Shown here: positions 1-9,206 of the stretch, one piece after another
How positions within the stretch are numbered: the first letter of the stretch is position 1
How the letters are laid out: every line of letters starts with the position of its first letter
Source of the DNA: Sphingomonas yunnanensis
Lineage (GTDB): Bacteria > Pseudomonadota > Alphaproteobacteria > Sphingomonadales > Sphingomonadaceae
Assembly: GCF_019898765.1 (NCBI RefSeq)
Contig: NZ_JAIOKB010000001.1
Span: forward strand, 868,001 to 932,000
DNA: 64,000 nt
Direction of reading: 5' to 3'
Program-made: the position numbers and the translations under genes
Notes under the pieces: model-generated
Seen by the model: the letters and a program-made list of their open reading frames with translations, nothing else
The model's database searches: none
What the model was told of the DNA's origin: nothing

Positions 1-80
1 GCCGCAGGCGCAACGCACGCTTGCCACGCGCGCGCGCGATCGCGCATGCCGGACGCCGGCGACGATCGAGGAGGTGGTGC

Positions 81-1301
81 GTGAACGAGGGCGAGCAGTA
101 TGACGTGGTGATCGTCGGCGCCGGCCACGGCGGCGCGGCGGTCGCGGCGACGCTGCGCCAGCGCGGTTTGACCGGCAGCATCGCGCTGATCGGCGCCGAG
201 CCCGAGCTGCCCTATGAGCGTCCGCCGCTCTCCAAGGACTATCTCGCCGGGGAGCGCGCGTTCGAGCGTATGCTGATCCGCCCCGCCGCCTTCTGGCGCG
301 AGCGCGACGTGACCTTGCTGCTGGGGCAGACAGTGACCGCGGTCGACGCCGCGGCGCATCGCGTGACCCTCGCGGATGGACGCGCGATCGGCTACGCGCG
401 GCTGATCTGGGCGGCGGGGGGCAGCGCGCGCCGGCTCGTCTGCGAGGGCCATGACCTCGCTGGTGTCCACACCGTCCGCTGCCGCGCCGACGTCGACCGG
501 ATGATGACCGAGTTGCCCCGCGTCGAGCGCGTCGCGGTGGTCGGCGGCGGCTATGTCGGGCTGGAAGCCGCGGCCGTACTGACCGCCCTCGGTCGCCACG
601 TCACCGTCATCGAGGCGCGCGAGAGATTGCTCGCGCGAGTCGCCGGCGCGGCGCTGGCGGACTTCTACGCCGCCGAGCATCGCGCGCGCGGGGTCGACGT
701 GCGGCTCGGCGCGCAGGTCGACTCGATCGTGGCGCGCCAGGGCGCCGCGTCGGGCGTGCGCCTCGCCGACGGCGAGCAGATCGCCGCGGAGATGGTGATC
801 GTGGGGATCGGCCTCGTGCCGGCGGTGGCGCCGCTGCTCGCCACCGGCGCGGCGGGGGGCGACGGTGTGACGGTCGATTCGCTCTGCCGTACCAGCCTGG
901 CCGACGTCTATGCGATCGGCGACTGCGCCGCGCACCGCAACATATACGCCGGGGGCGCGCTGGTGCGGCTCGAGTCGGTGCAGAACGCGACCGATCAGGC
1001 GGCGACGGTGGCCAAGCATGTCACCGGCAGCGGCGAGCCCTATGCCGCGGTGCCGTGGTTCTGGTCCAACCAATATGACCTGCGGCTCCAGACCGTCGGC
1101 CTCTCCGCCGGCCACGACGAGGCGATCGTCCGCGGCGTGCCGTCGAGCCGGCGATTCAGCGTGATCTATCGCCGGAGCGGTCGCGTGATCGCGCTGGACT
1201 GCGTCAACGCCGCGCGTGATTTCGTGCGCGGGCGCGCGCTGGTCAGCGCGGGAGCGACGACGGACCCGGCGTTGCTGGCGGACACGGACGTGCCGCTGTG
1301 A
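81..1301 (+). CDS. Ferredoxin/rubredoxin reductase-like FAD oxidoreductase
   Basis: A 406-residue flavoprotein of the putidaredoxin/rhodocoxin reductase type, expected to pass electrons from NAD(P)H through FAD to a small iron-sulfur protein in the cytoplasm. Seen: an N-terminal dinucleotide fold with GAGHGG near residues 13-18, a second NAD(P)H-binding fold with GGGYVG near 155-160, the FAD-contacting YAIGDCA motif near 280, and a C-terminal reductase domain of about 85 residues. I chose GTG at 81 because AGGAGG lies at 69-74 and the FAD fold begins directly after it; a longer in-frame ATG at 21 adds an Arg-rich tail that looks non-coding. No ferredoxin or P450 partner is adjacent, so the substrate is unknown. 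Confidence 0.88.
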   Translation: MNEGEQYDVVIVGAGHGGAAVAATLRQRGLTGSIALIGAEPELPYERPPLSKDYLAGERAFERMLIRPAAFWRERDVTLLLGQTVTAVDAAAHRVTLADGRAIGYARLIWAAGGSARRLVCEGHDLAGVHTVRCRADVDRMMTELPRVERVAVVGGGYVGLEAAAVLTALGRHVTVIEARERLLARVAGAALADFYAAEHRARGVDVRLGAQVDSIVARQGAASGVRLADGEQIAAEMVIVGIGLVPAVAPLLATGAAGGDGVTVDSLCRTSLADVYAIGDCAAHRNIYAGGALVRLESVQNATDQAATVAKHVTGSGEPYAAVPWFWSNQYDLRLQTVGLSAGHDEAIVRGVPSSRRFSVIYRRSGRVIALDCVNAARDFVRGRALVSAGATTDPALLADTDVPL

Positions 1302-1510
1302 CGCGTGGCGATGCGCGGTAGATGAACGGCCGAGGGCGGGTCCGCGACGGACGGCTGACCGCTCGCCACACCCCTCGTCTGTCGACTGTAACCTCGCCGG
1401 CCGGCCCTCGTACGCGCCCAGAGCAGAGACGCGACGATCGGCTTGACGTCACGAGTTGACCGCCGCTTCGTCTCACCCGACCTAGGTAAGCACGCCCTCG
1501 CCGCCCTCGT

Positions 1511-1861
1511 TCACCGCGACGCGACCGTCGCCCCGAGCCGAGCCAGACCGCGCTGCGCCAGCACATGGGACGATTGCACGTTCCCGTCGGGCAGATCCAT
1601 GGCGACCGGTGTCTGGTCGAGAACTTGACCGTAGAGCGCCCGCGCCTGAGCCGGCCTGCCCGTGCGTGCATAGACAGCGGCGAGGTTCAGCATCAGTTCG
1701 GGCCGGGCCGGAAAGATCACCCGTTCCGCGGCGATCGTCTGCTCCGCCTGCGCCAGGCTTCCCGCAGAGATGGCCTGATAGCCAACCCGGTCCTTCGCCG
1801 CGGCTGGCACGACGGCGATCGCGGTCGCCAGCACGGCTGCTACGCATCCACAGAGGCGCAT
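1511..1861 (-). CDS. Small secreted TPR-like protein
   Basis: A 116-residue protein with a clear signal peptide (hydrophobic run ending in AAA about 22 residues in) followed by one or two tetratricopeptide-like helix pairs (LNLAAVYARTGRPAQARALY). It is probably a periplasmic scaffold-type protein; no enzymatic motif is visible. The start at 1861 is supported by a purine-rich GGGAGAGAG stretch just upstream, and it places the signal peptide at the N terminus; a longer in-frame start at 1891 is possible. No neighbour suggests a specific partner. Confidence 0.65.
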   Translation of the reverse strand: MRLCGCVAAVLATAIAVVPAAAKDRVGYQAISAGSLAQAEQTIAAERVIFPARPELMLNLAAVYARTGRPAQARALYGQVLDQTPVAMDLPDGNVQSSHVLAQRGLARLGATVASR

Positions 1862-2246
1862 TGATCTCTCTCCCACTCTCTCCCAACGCAATCTCTAGAT
1901 TACGTTTTTGTGACGGTAGGATGTCATTTTTCTGACAGGCGCGCAACCAGCCTGACCGCGACAGGCGCGCCACCGGCAAATCGCAGATCTGGGTAAGCGG
2001 GAGAAGCATCGCGACCGCATCTCATTAGAGTCCGGTTTTTTCAAGTATTCAGTGGGCTAGGTTCCATGTGCCGACATAGCTCCGTCATCGAACAGCAAGC
2101 TAATCGCGCAATATTAGCTAAGATGCTGGCAGCCATCGATAATGCGAGTGACGGCGCGTTGCTCGACGTACTGAACGAACATTTGCTCATCGTTACTTCT
2201 GTAGCTAGCCGTCGCGCGAGAATGTGCCTGTCGAACGGAACGGATC
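1862..2246. other. AT-richer intergenic stretch, no firm gene
   Basis: About 385 bases between the TPR gene and the chemoreceptor pseudogene. Base composition from roughly 1900 to 2230 is clearly less GC-rich than the surroundings. A plus-strand frame opens at 2066 and encodes a helical stretch (MLAAIDNASDGALLDVL), using codons such as ATA, TTA and GCT that are rare in the rest of the window. It lacks a good ribosome binding site and runs on into the next gene in the wrong frame. It could be a decayed gene or foreign remnant. Confidence 0.3.
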
Positions 2247-3863
2247 GTGACGCCCAGCTCATCCCCACACCGCCCGAGCGGCGCCGCCGCGACGACGCCT
2301 GGCCGACCCAGAGACAATCTGCTGAAACGCAGCGTCACCGCCCGCCTCCTCATGCCGCCTCTCGGCGCGCTCGCGCTGCTGTGGCTGCTCGCCGCGCTGA
2401 CGTGGTACGCCGCGCACCAGGGCCACGCGGTCAACGCCGCGGCGGCCGCGACTCAGGACCGGGTAGTCCTGCTCAGCGAGATCCGCTCGCTCAGCCGCTC
2501 GCTCCAGCGCGACGCGCTCAACCTCATCACCGAGGATGATGCGTCCGAGCGGACGACGATCCTGCATAAGTTCACCGCCCGGTCGCACGCGATGCGGGCT
2601 GACCTGCGCGCCGGCGAGCGCGTCGCGCGCGAGGCGCTTCACGCTCTCCGACCGCGTGCTCGAGGCGCTCCGGCGCGTGGCACGCCAGGCGCAGTACGGT
2701 GACCGGGCCGGCGCGCTGCGCCGCTTCCACCGCGAGATCCGGCCCGCCGAGCGCGTCGGCTCCAGGGTCGCGGACGCCGAGATCGAATCGCTCACCGCAC
2801 GCACCGGTACCTTGCGCAGCGATGCGGAAGACGTCGAGGTGCGCGTCGAGCGCGCGGGTCAACGAGACCATGGCGGGCGAGTTCGCGAAGCTCGGAACCG
2901 ACCTCAACACCGCGATATCGGCGGTAGGCGCGGCGCTCGCTATGGTGCGCAGCAGCACCGCCGGGATGGCCGCCAGCGCCGACTCGCTCCGCGCCGCCTC
3001 GGACGACCTGTCACGCCGCACCGAAGCACAGGCCGCCTCGCTCGCCATCACCGCGGCGGCCATGCACGAGATCACGCAGACGGTGCAGGAGACCGCCGAC
3101 ATCGCCGGTCTCGCCAGCACGATGGTCGCGGACGCCCGCGCCGACGCCGAGCAGATGGACGAGACGGTGCGCCGCGCCACGGAGGCGATGATCGCGCTGG
3201 AGCGCTCCTCCGCCGAGGTCGGCGAGATCATCAACGTCATCGACTTCTTCGCCTTCCAGACCAGCCTGCTCGCCCTCAACGCCGGGATCGAAGCCGCGCG
3301 CGGGCGAGATGGGCCTCGGCTTCGCGGTGGTGGCGAGCGATGTCCGCGCGCTGGCACAGCGCTCGGCGGAGGCGGCACGCGAGGTCAAGGCACGGATCAC
3401 CTCCTCCGTCCGCCAGGTCGACACCGGGGTCGGGCTCGTCACCGACGCGGGTAGCGCGCTGGGGCGGGTCAAGACGCGCGTCGTCGAGGCCGCCGCGCTC
3501 GTCGCGTCGATCTCGCACGCGGCGCGCGAGCAGTCGCTCGGGCTGCAGCAGGTAAACGATACCGTCGCGCAGATGGACGGCACGGCGCAGGACAATGTCG
3601 CGATGGTGCAGGAGGCGACCGCCGCGCTGCGCCGACTCGACGCTTTAGTGCGCATGATGACCGAGCAGGTGAAACGCTTCCGCCTGGGCGATCCAGCGCC
3701 TGCGCGGACGCGCGGGCTGGTGCCGTTGCGTCGCTCGGCCCGAGCGACGATCCCGCGCCGCTGCCGATCAGGGGCCGCGGGCGGAGGCCAAATGGAAAGG
3801 GCGGCCCCGCGGGACCGCCCTCTCCTTCTACCGAGCCGGCGTGGGGCTCAGAATTCCTTGTAG
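2247..3863 (+). pseudogene. Frameshifted methyl-accepting chemotaxis protein
   Basis: Remains of a chemoreceptor read in three successive frames. The first frame (GTG at 2247) gives a transmembrane helix (ALALLWLLAALTWYAA) and the start of a helical sensor region. Near 2635 the sense passes to the next frame (TLSDRVLEALRRVARQ), near 2855 to the third (VNETMAGEFAKLGTD, then the signalling hairpin FQTSLLALNAGIEAA), and near 3298 back to the first (GLGFAVVASDVRALAQ). The third break fits loss of a GC pair from a GC run. Receptor homology fades after about 3700; the open frame then runs through the exbD terminator to a stop at 3863, so the true end is uncertain. It is either a genuine pseudogene or a set of sequencing errors. 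Confidence 0.8.
3798..3821 (-). terminator. Terminator of the tonB-exbBD operon
   Basis: A perfect 7-bp inverted repeat (AGGGCGG/CCGCCCT) with a GC-rich loop lies 27 bases beyond the last exbD stop. On the minus strand it is followed by a short T-containing tract (TTTCCATTT), as expected of an intrinsic terminator. Confidence 0.6.
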
Positions 3864-4276
3864 AACTGCTCGTTGCCGACGAAGCCCAGCTTAGTGATGT
3901 TCGAGCGCTTGATGTCGGCCAGCGTCTGGTCGACCACCGAGTAGCGCGTCGCCGGGTCGGGCTGGAACTGCAGCTCGGGCTCCGGGGTCATCGCCGCCGA
4001 CTGGTCGAGGTACTGGCGCAGCACCGTCGAGTTGACCGGGGTACCGTTCCAGGTCACGTTGCCCGCCGCGTCGATCGCGATCTTGTTCTTGACCGGATCG
4101 ACCGGGGGCTTGACCGCCTTCGGATCGTTGACCGGCAGGTCGACCTTCACCGCGTGGGTCGGAACCGGGAGGGTGATGATGAACATGATGAGGAGCACGA
4201 GCATGACGTCGATCAACGGCGTCGTGTTCATCTCCATCATCGGCTCGCCGTCATCGCGGCCTGCGCTCATTGCCAT
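3848..4276 (-). CDS. exbD: ExbD/TolR biopolymer transporter (distal copy)
   Basis: A 142-residue inner-membrane protein of the TonB-ExbB-ExbD complex, which uses proton flow to energise outer-membrane receptors. Seen: a short cytoplasmic tail, one transmembrane helix at about residues 18-40 carrying the conserved Asp in PLIDVMLVLLIMF, then a periplasmic domain. It is the last gene of tonB-exbB-exbD-exbD, 24 bases behind the first exbD copy. Two ExbD paralogs in one operon is a common alphaproteobacterial arrangement. Confidence 0.93.
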   Translation of the reverse strand: MAMSAGRDDGEPMMEMNTTPLIDVMLVLLIMFIITLPVPTHAVKVDLPVNDPKAVKPPVDPVKNKIAIDAAGNVTWNGTPVNSTVLRQYLDQSAAMTPEPELQFQPDPATRYSVVDQTLADIKRSNITKLGFVGNEQFYKEF

Positions 4277-4300
4277 GTCAGCTACTCCTGTCCCTTGGCC

Positions 4301-4774
4301 TCAGCCGGCGTCGCCGTTCTTCGGCTGCGAGATGAACCCGACCTTGGCGAAGCCGGCCATCTGCATGTTGTAGATCGTTCCCGCGACGCAGCGCCAATCG
4401 GTGTTGACATCGGCGCGCACGTGCGCCTCGGGCAGCTCCAGGTCCGGATTGCCCGGCCCGCCCTGCCGATCGATCTCGGCCTTCAGCTTCGCCACCGCGC
4501 GATCGAGCAGCTCCTGGTGGGTCACCGGGGTGACACCCCAATAGACCTTGCAGGTGCCGTCCGTCGCGGTGACCGACAGCGAGACGTTCTCTGGCTTGGT
4601 CGTGGTCGGGTCGAACCGGACGTTGGGAAGCTTGATGCCCTTCACCGTCTGGATGGCGACCGGCACCGCGATCAGGAAGATGATGAGGAGCACCAGCATG
4701 ACGTCCACGAGGGGCGTCGTGTTGATGTCCGACATCGGTTTTTCAGCGGAATCCCCGCCAACGCTCATCGCCAT
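4301..4774 (-). CDS. exbD: ExbD/TolR biopolymer transporter (proximal copy)
   Basis: A 157-residue ExbD with the same plan as its downstream neighbour: a cytoplasmic start, one transmembrane segment with the proton-pathway Asp (NTTPLVDVMLVLLII), and a periplasmic domain. The periplasmic part is longer than in the second copy and holds two cysteines (near TCKVYWG and WRCVAG) that could form a disulfide. It sits between exbB and the second exbD, all read leftward, so the products probably assemble with ExbB in the inner membrane. Confidence 0.93.
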   Translation of the reverse strand: MAMSVGGDSAEKPMSDINTTPLVDVMLVLLIIFLIAVPVAIQTVKGIKLPNVRFDPTTTKPENVSLSVTATDGTCKVYWGVTPVTHQELLDRAVAKLKAEIDRQGGPGNPDLELPEAHVRADVNTDWRCVAGTIYNMQMAGFAKVGFISQPKNGDAG

Positions 4775-4887
4775 CAGGCTATCCTATTCTCTCGTTCCGC
4801 CGCGACGAGCCGCTCGGCGCGACGTCGATGCGGCGGCAGGTGATCGACGAGGCCGCCGCAGCCGGCGGCCCCGCTTATCCCTTCGCC

Positions 4888-5685
4888 TTACGGGCGGGTC
4901 TGCACGCCACCGGTCTGCCCGGCGGTCGTGGTCGCCGCGGTCGGCTTGACCGGCGCCTTGGCGGTGGCGGTCGTCGCGCCGATCGACGGGCGGACCGCGC
5001 CGTTCGATGCGAGGAAGCCGAGCACGTCGTTCGAGAAGGCCGACAGGTCCTCCGAGATCGACTTGTTGCGGCGCTGCAGCCAGTTGTACGCCAGCACCGC
5101 CGGCACGGCGACGACGAGGCCGAGCGCGGTCATGATGAGCGCCTCACCGACCGGACCCGCGACCTTGTCGATCGAGGGGTCGCCCGACGCGCCGATCTTG
5201 ATCAGCGCGCGGTAGATGCCGACCACGGTACCGAACAGACCGATGAACGGCGACGTCGCGCCCACGGTCGCCAGGAACGCCAGACCGCCGCCGAGCTTCG
5301 AGTTGATCGCGGCTTCCGAGCGCGCCAGCGAACCGTGCAGCCAGTCGTGCGCCTCGATCGGATCGGTCAGCTTCGAGTGCTGCTCCTGCGCGGCCAGGCC
5401 GTCGTCGACCAGCTGCTTGTAGGCCGAGTTCTTGTCGAGCTTGGCCGAACCCTCGCGCAGCGAGTTGCTGGTCCAGAAGTTCGAGCGCACGCGCTTGGCC
5501 TGGTTGATGATCTTCTGCTGCTCGAACAGCTTGGAGAACAGGATGTAGAACGACACCACCGACATGATCACCAGGATGGTGAACACCGACTGCGAGATGA
5601 TGCCGCCTTCCTTGAGCGCCTGCTGCAGGCCGAACTGGTTCTCGGCTGCCGCGGTCCCACCCGCGGCGAGGATGTTGATGATCAT
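4888..5685 (-). CDS. exbB: ExbB/TolQ-type proton channel protein
   Basis: A 265-residue MotA/TolQ/ExbB-family protein. Seen: a transmembrane helix near residues 33-55 (VFTILVIMSVVSFYILF), a long cytoplasmic segment, and two further helices with the family signature (ATVGATSPFIGLFGTVVGI and ALIMTALGLVVAVPAVLAYN). The Ala/Pro/Thr-rich C-terminal tail is probably unstructured. It is expected to form the pentameric stator around the ExbD helices. Its place between tonB and exbD supports ExbB over TolQ, since no tolA, tolB or pal is nearby. Confidence 0.92.
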   Translation of the reverse strand: MIINILAAGGTAAAENQFGLQQALKEGGIISQSVFTILVIMSVVSFYILFSKLFEQQKIINQAKRVRSNFWTSNSLREGSAKLDKNSAYKQLVDDGLAAQEQHSKLTDPIEAHDWLHGSLARSEAAINSKLGGGLAFLATVGATSPFIGLFGTVVGIYRALIKIGASGDPSIDKVAGPVGEALIMTALGLVVAVPAVLAYNWLQRRNKSISEDLSAFSNDVLGFLASNGAVRPSIGATTATAKAPVKPTAATTTAGQTGGVQTRP

Positions 5686-5749
5686 TCTTCGTCTTCCTTA
5701 AGCCAAAATGTTGTCGGCAGACGCGTCCGCGCCGCCATCTTCACGCGGA

Positions 5750-6421
5750 TCAATTCTCCGGAAGCACCCAGCGCACCGGAAGGGTGTAGCTGGACGCGAT
5801 CGGGTTGCCGGCAGCATCTTGCGCGGGCGAGAAACGCACGCGGGCCTTGGCAATACGGCAGGTCGCCTGATCGAGCGCCGAGGAATTGCTCGACGTCGTC
5901 ACCGTACAGTCGGTCACCCGACCGTCCGTGCCCACCGTCAGTTTGGCGACGACACGCCCCTGCTCACCGGCGCGGATCGCCGAGGGCGGGTAATTGTCGG
6001 CGCCGAAGAACTGGCCCGGGTTGCCCTTCAGACCGGCTGCCTTGCTCACCGCCGGCGCCGGCGGCGCAGGCGGTGCCGGAGGCGCGGGGGGCGCGACCGT
6101 CGGCGTCGGCACATAGACCGGCGGCGGGGTCGGGACCGTCGCGACCGTCACGGGCGGCGGGTTCGGGTTCTGCACGATCGGCGGCGGCGACACCACGGGC
6201 GGCGGCGTCATCGGCGTGTCCGGCGGCGGGGGCGGCGGCTCGTCCGGCGGCGGGGGCGGTGGCTCCTCGACGTCGAACGTGTTCAGCTTCTCAACCTGCT
6301 TCTTGACGAAATTTGTCGCGAGGCCGGTAACGAAGGCATAGCCGAGAGCGACGTGGATCAGCGCGACGATCACCAGCGCGCCGATCTTACCTCCGCTCAT
6401 CTTCTGGTCAGAATAGGCCAT
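5750..6421 (-). CDS. tonB: TonB energy transducer
   Basis: A 223-residue TonB. Seen: an N-terminal transmembrane helix (IGALVIVALIHVALGYAFV, about residues 12-30), a long Pro-rich spacer at about 55-135 with runs of PPPPP and alternating Pro/Val/Thr that can span the periplasm, and a C-terminal TonB domain (PSAIRAGEQGRVVAKLTV and onward). The domain contacts the TonB box of outer-membrane receptors such as the one at 25646-28159. It is the first gene of its operon, 64 bases ahead of exbB. Cytoplasmic transcription control is not evident from the sequence; I saw no clear Fur site. Confidence 0.94.
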   Translation of the reverse strand: MAYSDQKMSGGKIGALVIVALIHVALGYAFVTGLATNFVKKQVEKLNTFDVEEPPPPPPDEPPPPPPDTPMTPPPVVSPPPIVQNPNPPPVTVATVPTPPPVYVPTPTVAPPAPPAPPAPPAPAVSKAAGLKGNPGQFFGADNYPPSAIRAGEQGRVVAKLTVGTDGRVTDCTVTTSSNSSALDQATCRIAKARVRFSPAQDAAGNPIASSYTLPVRWVLPEN

Positions 6422-6645
6422 TCAGCAACGAAACTCCCTCATCCTGCGGCCCTTGGGTGGCCGGAGCGGATCCGGCCTGGGTTGTTAACCGTTCCGTAGC
6501 TTCCCCTCGGGCAGGCCACAGACGGTCGAGTCCTATCGCGCCCGTTTTGGGGACGCAAACGCTTTGTCGGGCGCAACAAACGTACAAATGAACGGCGACA
6601 GAATTATTTCTGTATCGTTCAGGCAGGTTCACGTACCCAGCGGGC

Positions 6646-7551
6646 ATGATCCTACGCCAGATTCGATCCCCGAGGCGAGCCCCCTTCGCGCTGCTCGCGA
6701 TCATGCTCGTGTGTCCATCGTTGGCACCGTCGCCGCTCGCCGCCCAGGCCGCCCCGCCCCCCGCCGCCGCACCGGCGCCCGACTATGCCCCGCTCGCCGA
6801 CCTCGTCGTGCAGAGCCCGCTGATCATCGACGCGACGATCCGGTCGGCCGCCAAGATCAAGGGCGACGAGGCCGCCGGTCTGGCGCCCGGGCACACGCGC
6901 TTCTACGTGGAGGCCGATGTCGGCGCCCTGGTGCGCGGCACCGCCGCGATCCCGCAGCGGGTCGGCTGGGTGGTCGACGCTGGCCCGGACTGGCGTGGGC
7001 GCGTGCCCAACCTGAAGAAGCGGCGCGTGCTCGCCTTCGCGCGCGCCGTGGCGGGTCGCCCCGACCAGGTTCAGCTCGTCACGCCCGGGGCACAGCGCGA
7101 CTGGAGCCCGGCGGTCGACTCGCTCGCCCGCCAGATCGCCAGGGAGGCCAGCGCGCCCGACGCGCCGCCGATCATCACCGACATCCGCAGTGCGTTCCAC
7201 GTGCCGGGCGCGCTGCCGGGCGAGGGCGAGACGCAGATCTTCCTGACCACGCAGGACAACCGTCCCGCGGCGCTGTCGATCCTGCGCCGCCCCGGGGAGC
7301 AGCCGCGCTGGTCGGTCGCGCTCACCGAGATCATCGACGACGCCGCCGCTGCCCCCCGGCGGGACACGTTGCTCTGGTATCGGCTGGCCTGCGCGCTCCC
7401 CGCGACGCTGCCCGAGCGGGCGACTGCGTCGCTCGGCCCCGACGATTCGACTCAGGCCCGGGCCGACTATCGTTACGTCATCGATCAGCTCGGTCCGTGC
7501 CGAAATGGGACGAACACGACCTCGATCAGCGGCGATGCCGCACGAGGGTGA
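6646..7551 (+). CDS. Secreted hypothetical protein
   Basis: A 301-residue protein that I cannot assign to a named family. It begins with a positively charged stretch and a hydrophobic signal peptide (ALLAIMLVCPSLAPSPLAAQA), then a short Ala/Pro linker and a globular region without cysteine clusters or catalytic motifs that I recognise. It is expected in the periplasm or outside. The upstream neighbour tonB is divergent. Its 3' end overlaps the 3' end of convergent folB by 26 bases, so both genes share sequence there. Confidence 0.75.
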   Translation: MILRQIRSPRRAPFALLAIMLVCPSLAPSPLAAQAAPPPAAAPAPDYAPLADLVVQSPLIIDATIRSAAKIKGDEAAGLAPGHTRFYVEADVGALVRGTAAIPQRVGWVVDAGPDWRGRVPNLKKRRVLAFARAVAGRPDQVQLVTPGAQRDWSPAVDSLARQIAREASAPDAPPIITDIRSAFHVPGALPGEGETQIFLTTQDNRPAALSILRRPGEQPRWSVALTEIIDDAAAAPRRDTLLWYRLACALPATLPERATASLGPDDSTQARADYRYVIDQLGPCRNGTNTTSISGDAARG

Positions 7552-7900
7552 TACCGATCGATTCGCCCGCCTCGGCGATGGCGAGCTTGACGATCTTGAC
7601 GGTGACGCGGCGCACCCGCCGGTCCTGAAGGAACAGGGTCTCGGCGATATGGTCGGCGACCGCTTCGATCAGGGTGAAGTGACCCGCGGTGGTGAGCGCG
7701 TCGGTGGCGGCGTGGCGTAGATCGAGGTAATTCTTCGAGGCGCTCAGCGGCGTGTCGGGCGCATAGCGCGCGGGAGCGTCGAGCAGCACATTGAGCGATA
7801 TCCGCAGCGGCTGCGGCAGGTGCGTCTCTTCCGAGTAGATTCCGGTGAGCACCTGCACGACCAGGTCGTGCACTTCCAGCTCCAGCGTGTCGTCGTCCAT
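7526..7900 (-). CDS. folB: Dihydroneopterin aldolase
   Basis: A 124-residue FolB-type protein, which cleaves 7,8-dihydroneopterin to 6-hydroxymethyl-dihydropterin in folate synthesis. Seen: the N-terminal strand and GIYSEE region (matching the family G-x-x-x-x-E), the central conserved segment ending NYLDLRHAATDAL, TLIEAVADHIAE, and the C-terminal VTVKIVKLAI strand with a lysine. Start at 7900 (MDDDTLELEV) matches the usual family length of about 120; upstream in-frame codons back to 8041 are Arg-rich and unlikely to be translated. It is convergent with, and overlaps, the secreted hypothetical gene. Confidence 0.85.
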   Translation of the reverse strand: MDDDTLELEVHDLVVQVLTGIYSEETHLPQPLRISLNVLLDAPARYAPDTPLSASKNYLDLRHAATDALTTAGHFTLIEAVADHIAETLFLQDRRVRRVTVKIVKLAIAEAGESIGITLVRHRR

Positions 7901-8097
7901 TATCGGGCTCCCGCGATCGGCCGCGCCGCGGCCGCTCATGCCAGCGGGCGCAGGTGGACGCGGTCGTCCAGTATGTCCAGCGCGGCGCGGCGATCGCGCG
8001 GCCGAGGCGATCCGGGGGCGATCGCGGTTGCGTTCGGGCACGGTCCCGCTAAAGCGCGCGCGCCCCGCCTCGCTGCCGGGCGCGTGGGAAGCATGAT

Positions 8098-8604
8098 GTG
8101 GCCGAACTGGTGGCGATCGAGACGGTGGCGGCGGCGGAAGTCGAGGCGCTGCTCGACCGCGCCTTCGGCCCGGATCGTCATGCCCGCACCGCTTATCGTC
8201 TGCGCGCCGGCCTCGCGCCGCTCGGCGAGCTGAGTTTCGCCCTGACGGAGAGCGGGACGCTGCTCGGCACCATCCAGTGCTGGCCGGTGCGCTTCATCGG
8301 TGACGACGGCGACGAGGTGCCGCTGGTGCTGGTCGGCCCGGTCGCGGTCGCGCCCGAGCGGCAGCAGGGTGGGCTCGGCCGCCGCCTCACCGCGGCAGCG
8401 CTCGCCGCGGCCGAGTCGCGCGGGCTCGACCTGATGCTGATCGGCGACCCGGAATATTACGGCCGCTTCTTCGGCTTCAGCGCGGCGGCCACGGCCCACT
8501 GGCGGCTGCCCGGGCCGGTGGAGCGTCACCGGCTGCTCGCGCGCGGAGATGGCGTGCCGCGCGGGGCTGGCGAGATCGCGCCGCGAGTCACCGCCGCCGC
8601 CTGA
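8098..8604 (+). CDS. GNAT-family N-acetyltransferase
   Basis: A 168-residue GCN5-related acetyltransferase (YhbS-like) expected to move an acetyl group from acetyl-CoA to an unknown amine. The acetyl-CoA-binding motif A is visible as VGPVAVAPERQQGGLGRRL, with Gln/Gly-x-Gly at about residues 90-96, followed by the helix LTAAALAAAESRG. GTG at 8098 is chosen because GGGAAG lies 7-12 bases upstream; an ATG at 8093 is out of frame. It starts a plus-strand run with DUF1285, CoA pyrophosphatase and cca, a familiar sphingomonad neighbourhood. Confidence 0.82.
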   Translation: MAELVAIETVAAAEVEALLDRAFGPDRHARTAYRLRAGLAPLGELSFALTESGTLLGTIQCWPVRFIGDDGDEVPLVLVGPVAVAPERQQGGLGRRLTAAALAAAESRGLDLMLIGDPEYYGRFFGFSAAATAHWRLPGPVERHRLLARGDGVPRGAGEIAPRVTAAA

Positions 8605-8642
8605 CGCTTTACCGCCGCGCCCGCGCGGCCTAACTGGCGCGC

Positions 8643-9206
8643 ATGCCGATGGCGCCCCCCCCCGATTTCAGCACATTGTCGGTCGCCGACATCGCGCGCC
8701 TGGCCGATAGCGATCAGCTGCCCCCGGTCGAGCGGTGGAACCCGGCGCACTGCGGCGACAGCGAGATGCGTATCGCCCGCGACGGCACCTGGTACCACCA
8801 GGGCAGCCCGATCACGCGCGCGGCGATGGTGCGCGCGTTCAGCCGCATCCTGCGCCGCGAGGCCGACGGCGCCCACGTTCTCGTCACGCCGGTCGAGAAG
8901 CTCGACATCGCGGTGGAGGATGCGCCCTTCGTCGCGGTCGAACTCAAGGCCGAGGGCGAGGGCCGCGACTCGGTGCTGGCGTTCAGACTCAACACCGGCG
9001 ACGTGGTGACCGCCTCGGCCGACCACCCGCTGCGCTTCGTCGAGCGCGACGACGGCCCCCGCCCCTATCTGCTGGTACGTGGCGGGCTGGAGGCGCTGGT
9101 GGCGCGCCCGCTCTATTACGAGCTCGCCGAGCGCGCGCTCACGGGCGACGACTCGCCGCCCGGCGTGTGGAGCGCGGGCGCCTTCTTCCCGCTCGAGCCG
9201 CGATGA
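8643..9206 (+). CDS. DUF1285 protein
   Basis: A 187-residue protein of the DUF1285 family, whose biochemical role is not established. The family signature is visible: PPVERWNPAHCGDSEMRI, then WYHQGSPITRAAMVRAFSRIL and the central DVVTASADHPLRF. No signal peptide or membrane segment is seen, so it is probably cytoplasmic. It lies 38 bases after the acetyltransferase and its stop overlaps the start of the Nudix gene (ATGA), implying co-translation with the CoA pyrophosphatase. Confidence 0.88.
   Translation: MPMAPPPDFSTLSVADIARLADSDQLPPVERWNPAHCGDSEMRIARDGTWYHQGSPITRAAMVRAFSRILRREADGAHVLVTPVEKLDIAVEDAPFVAVELKAEGEGRDSVLAFRLNTGDVVTASADHPLRFVERDDGPRPYLLVRGGLEALVARPLYYELAERALTGDDSPPGVWSAGAFFPLEPR

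Noticed and set aside
5900..6280. Repetitive-looking DNA in tonB
   Set aside because: It encodes the normal Pro-rich periplasmic spacer of TonB and is not a mobile or CRISPR-type repeat.
7936..8090. A minus-strand coding end ahead of folB (product ending LDILDDRVHLRPLA)
   Set aside because: The frame runs antisense through the acetyltransferase gene and shows no domain; I see no support for a separate gene in this 200-base gap.
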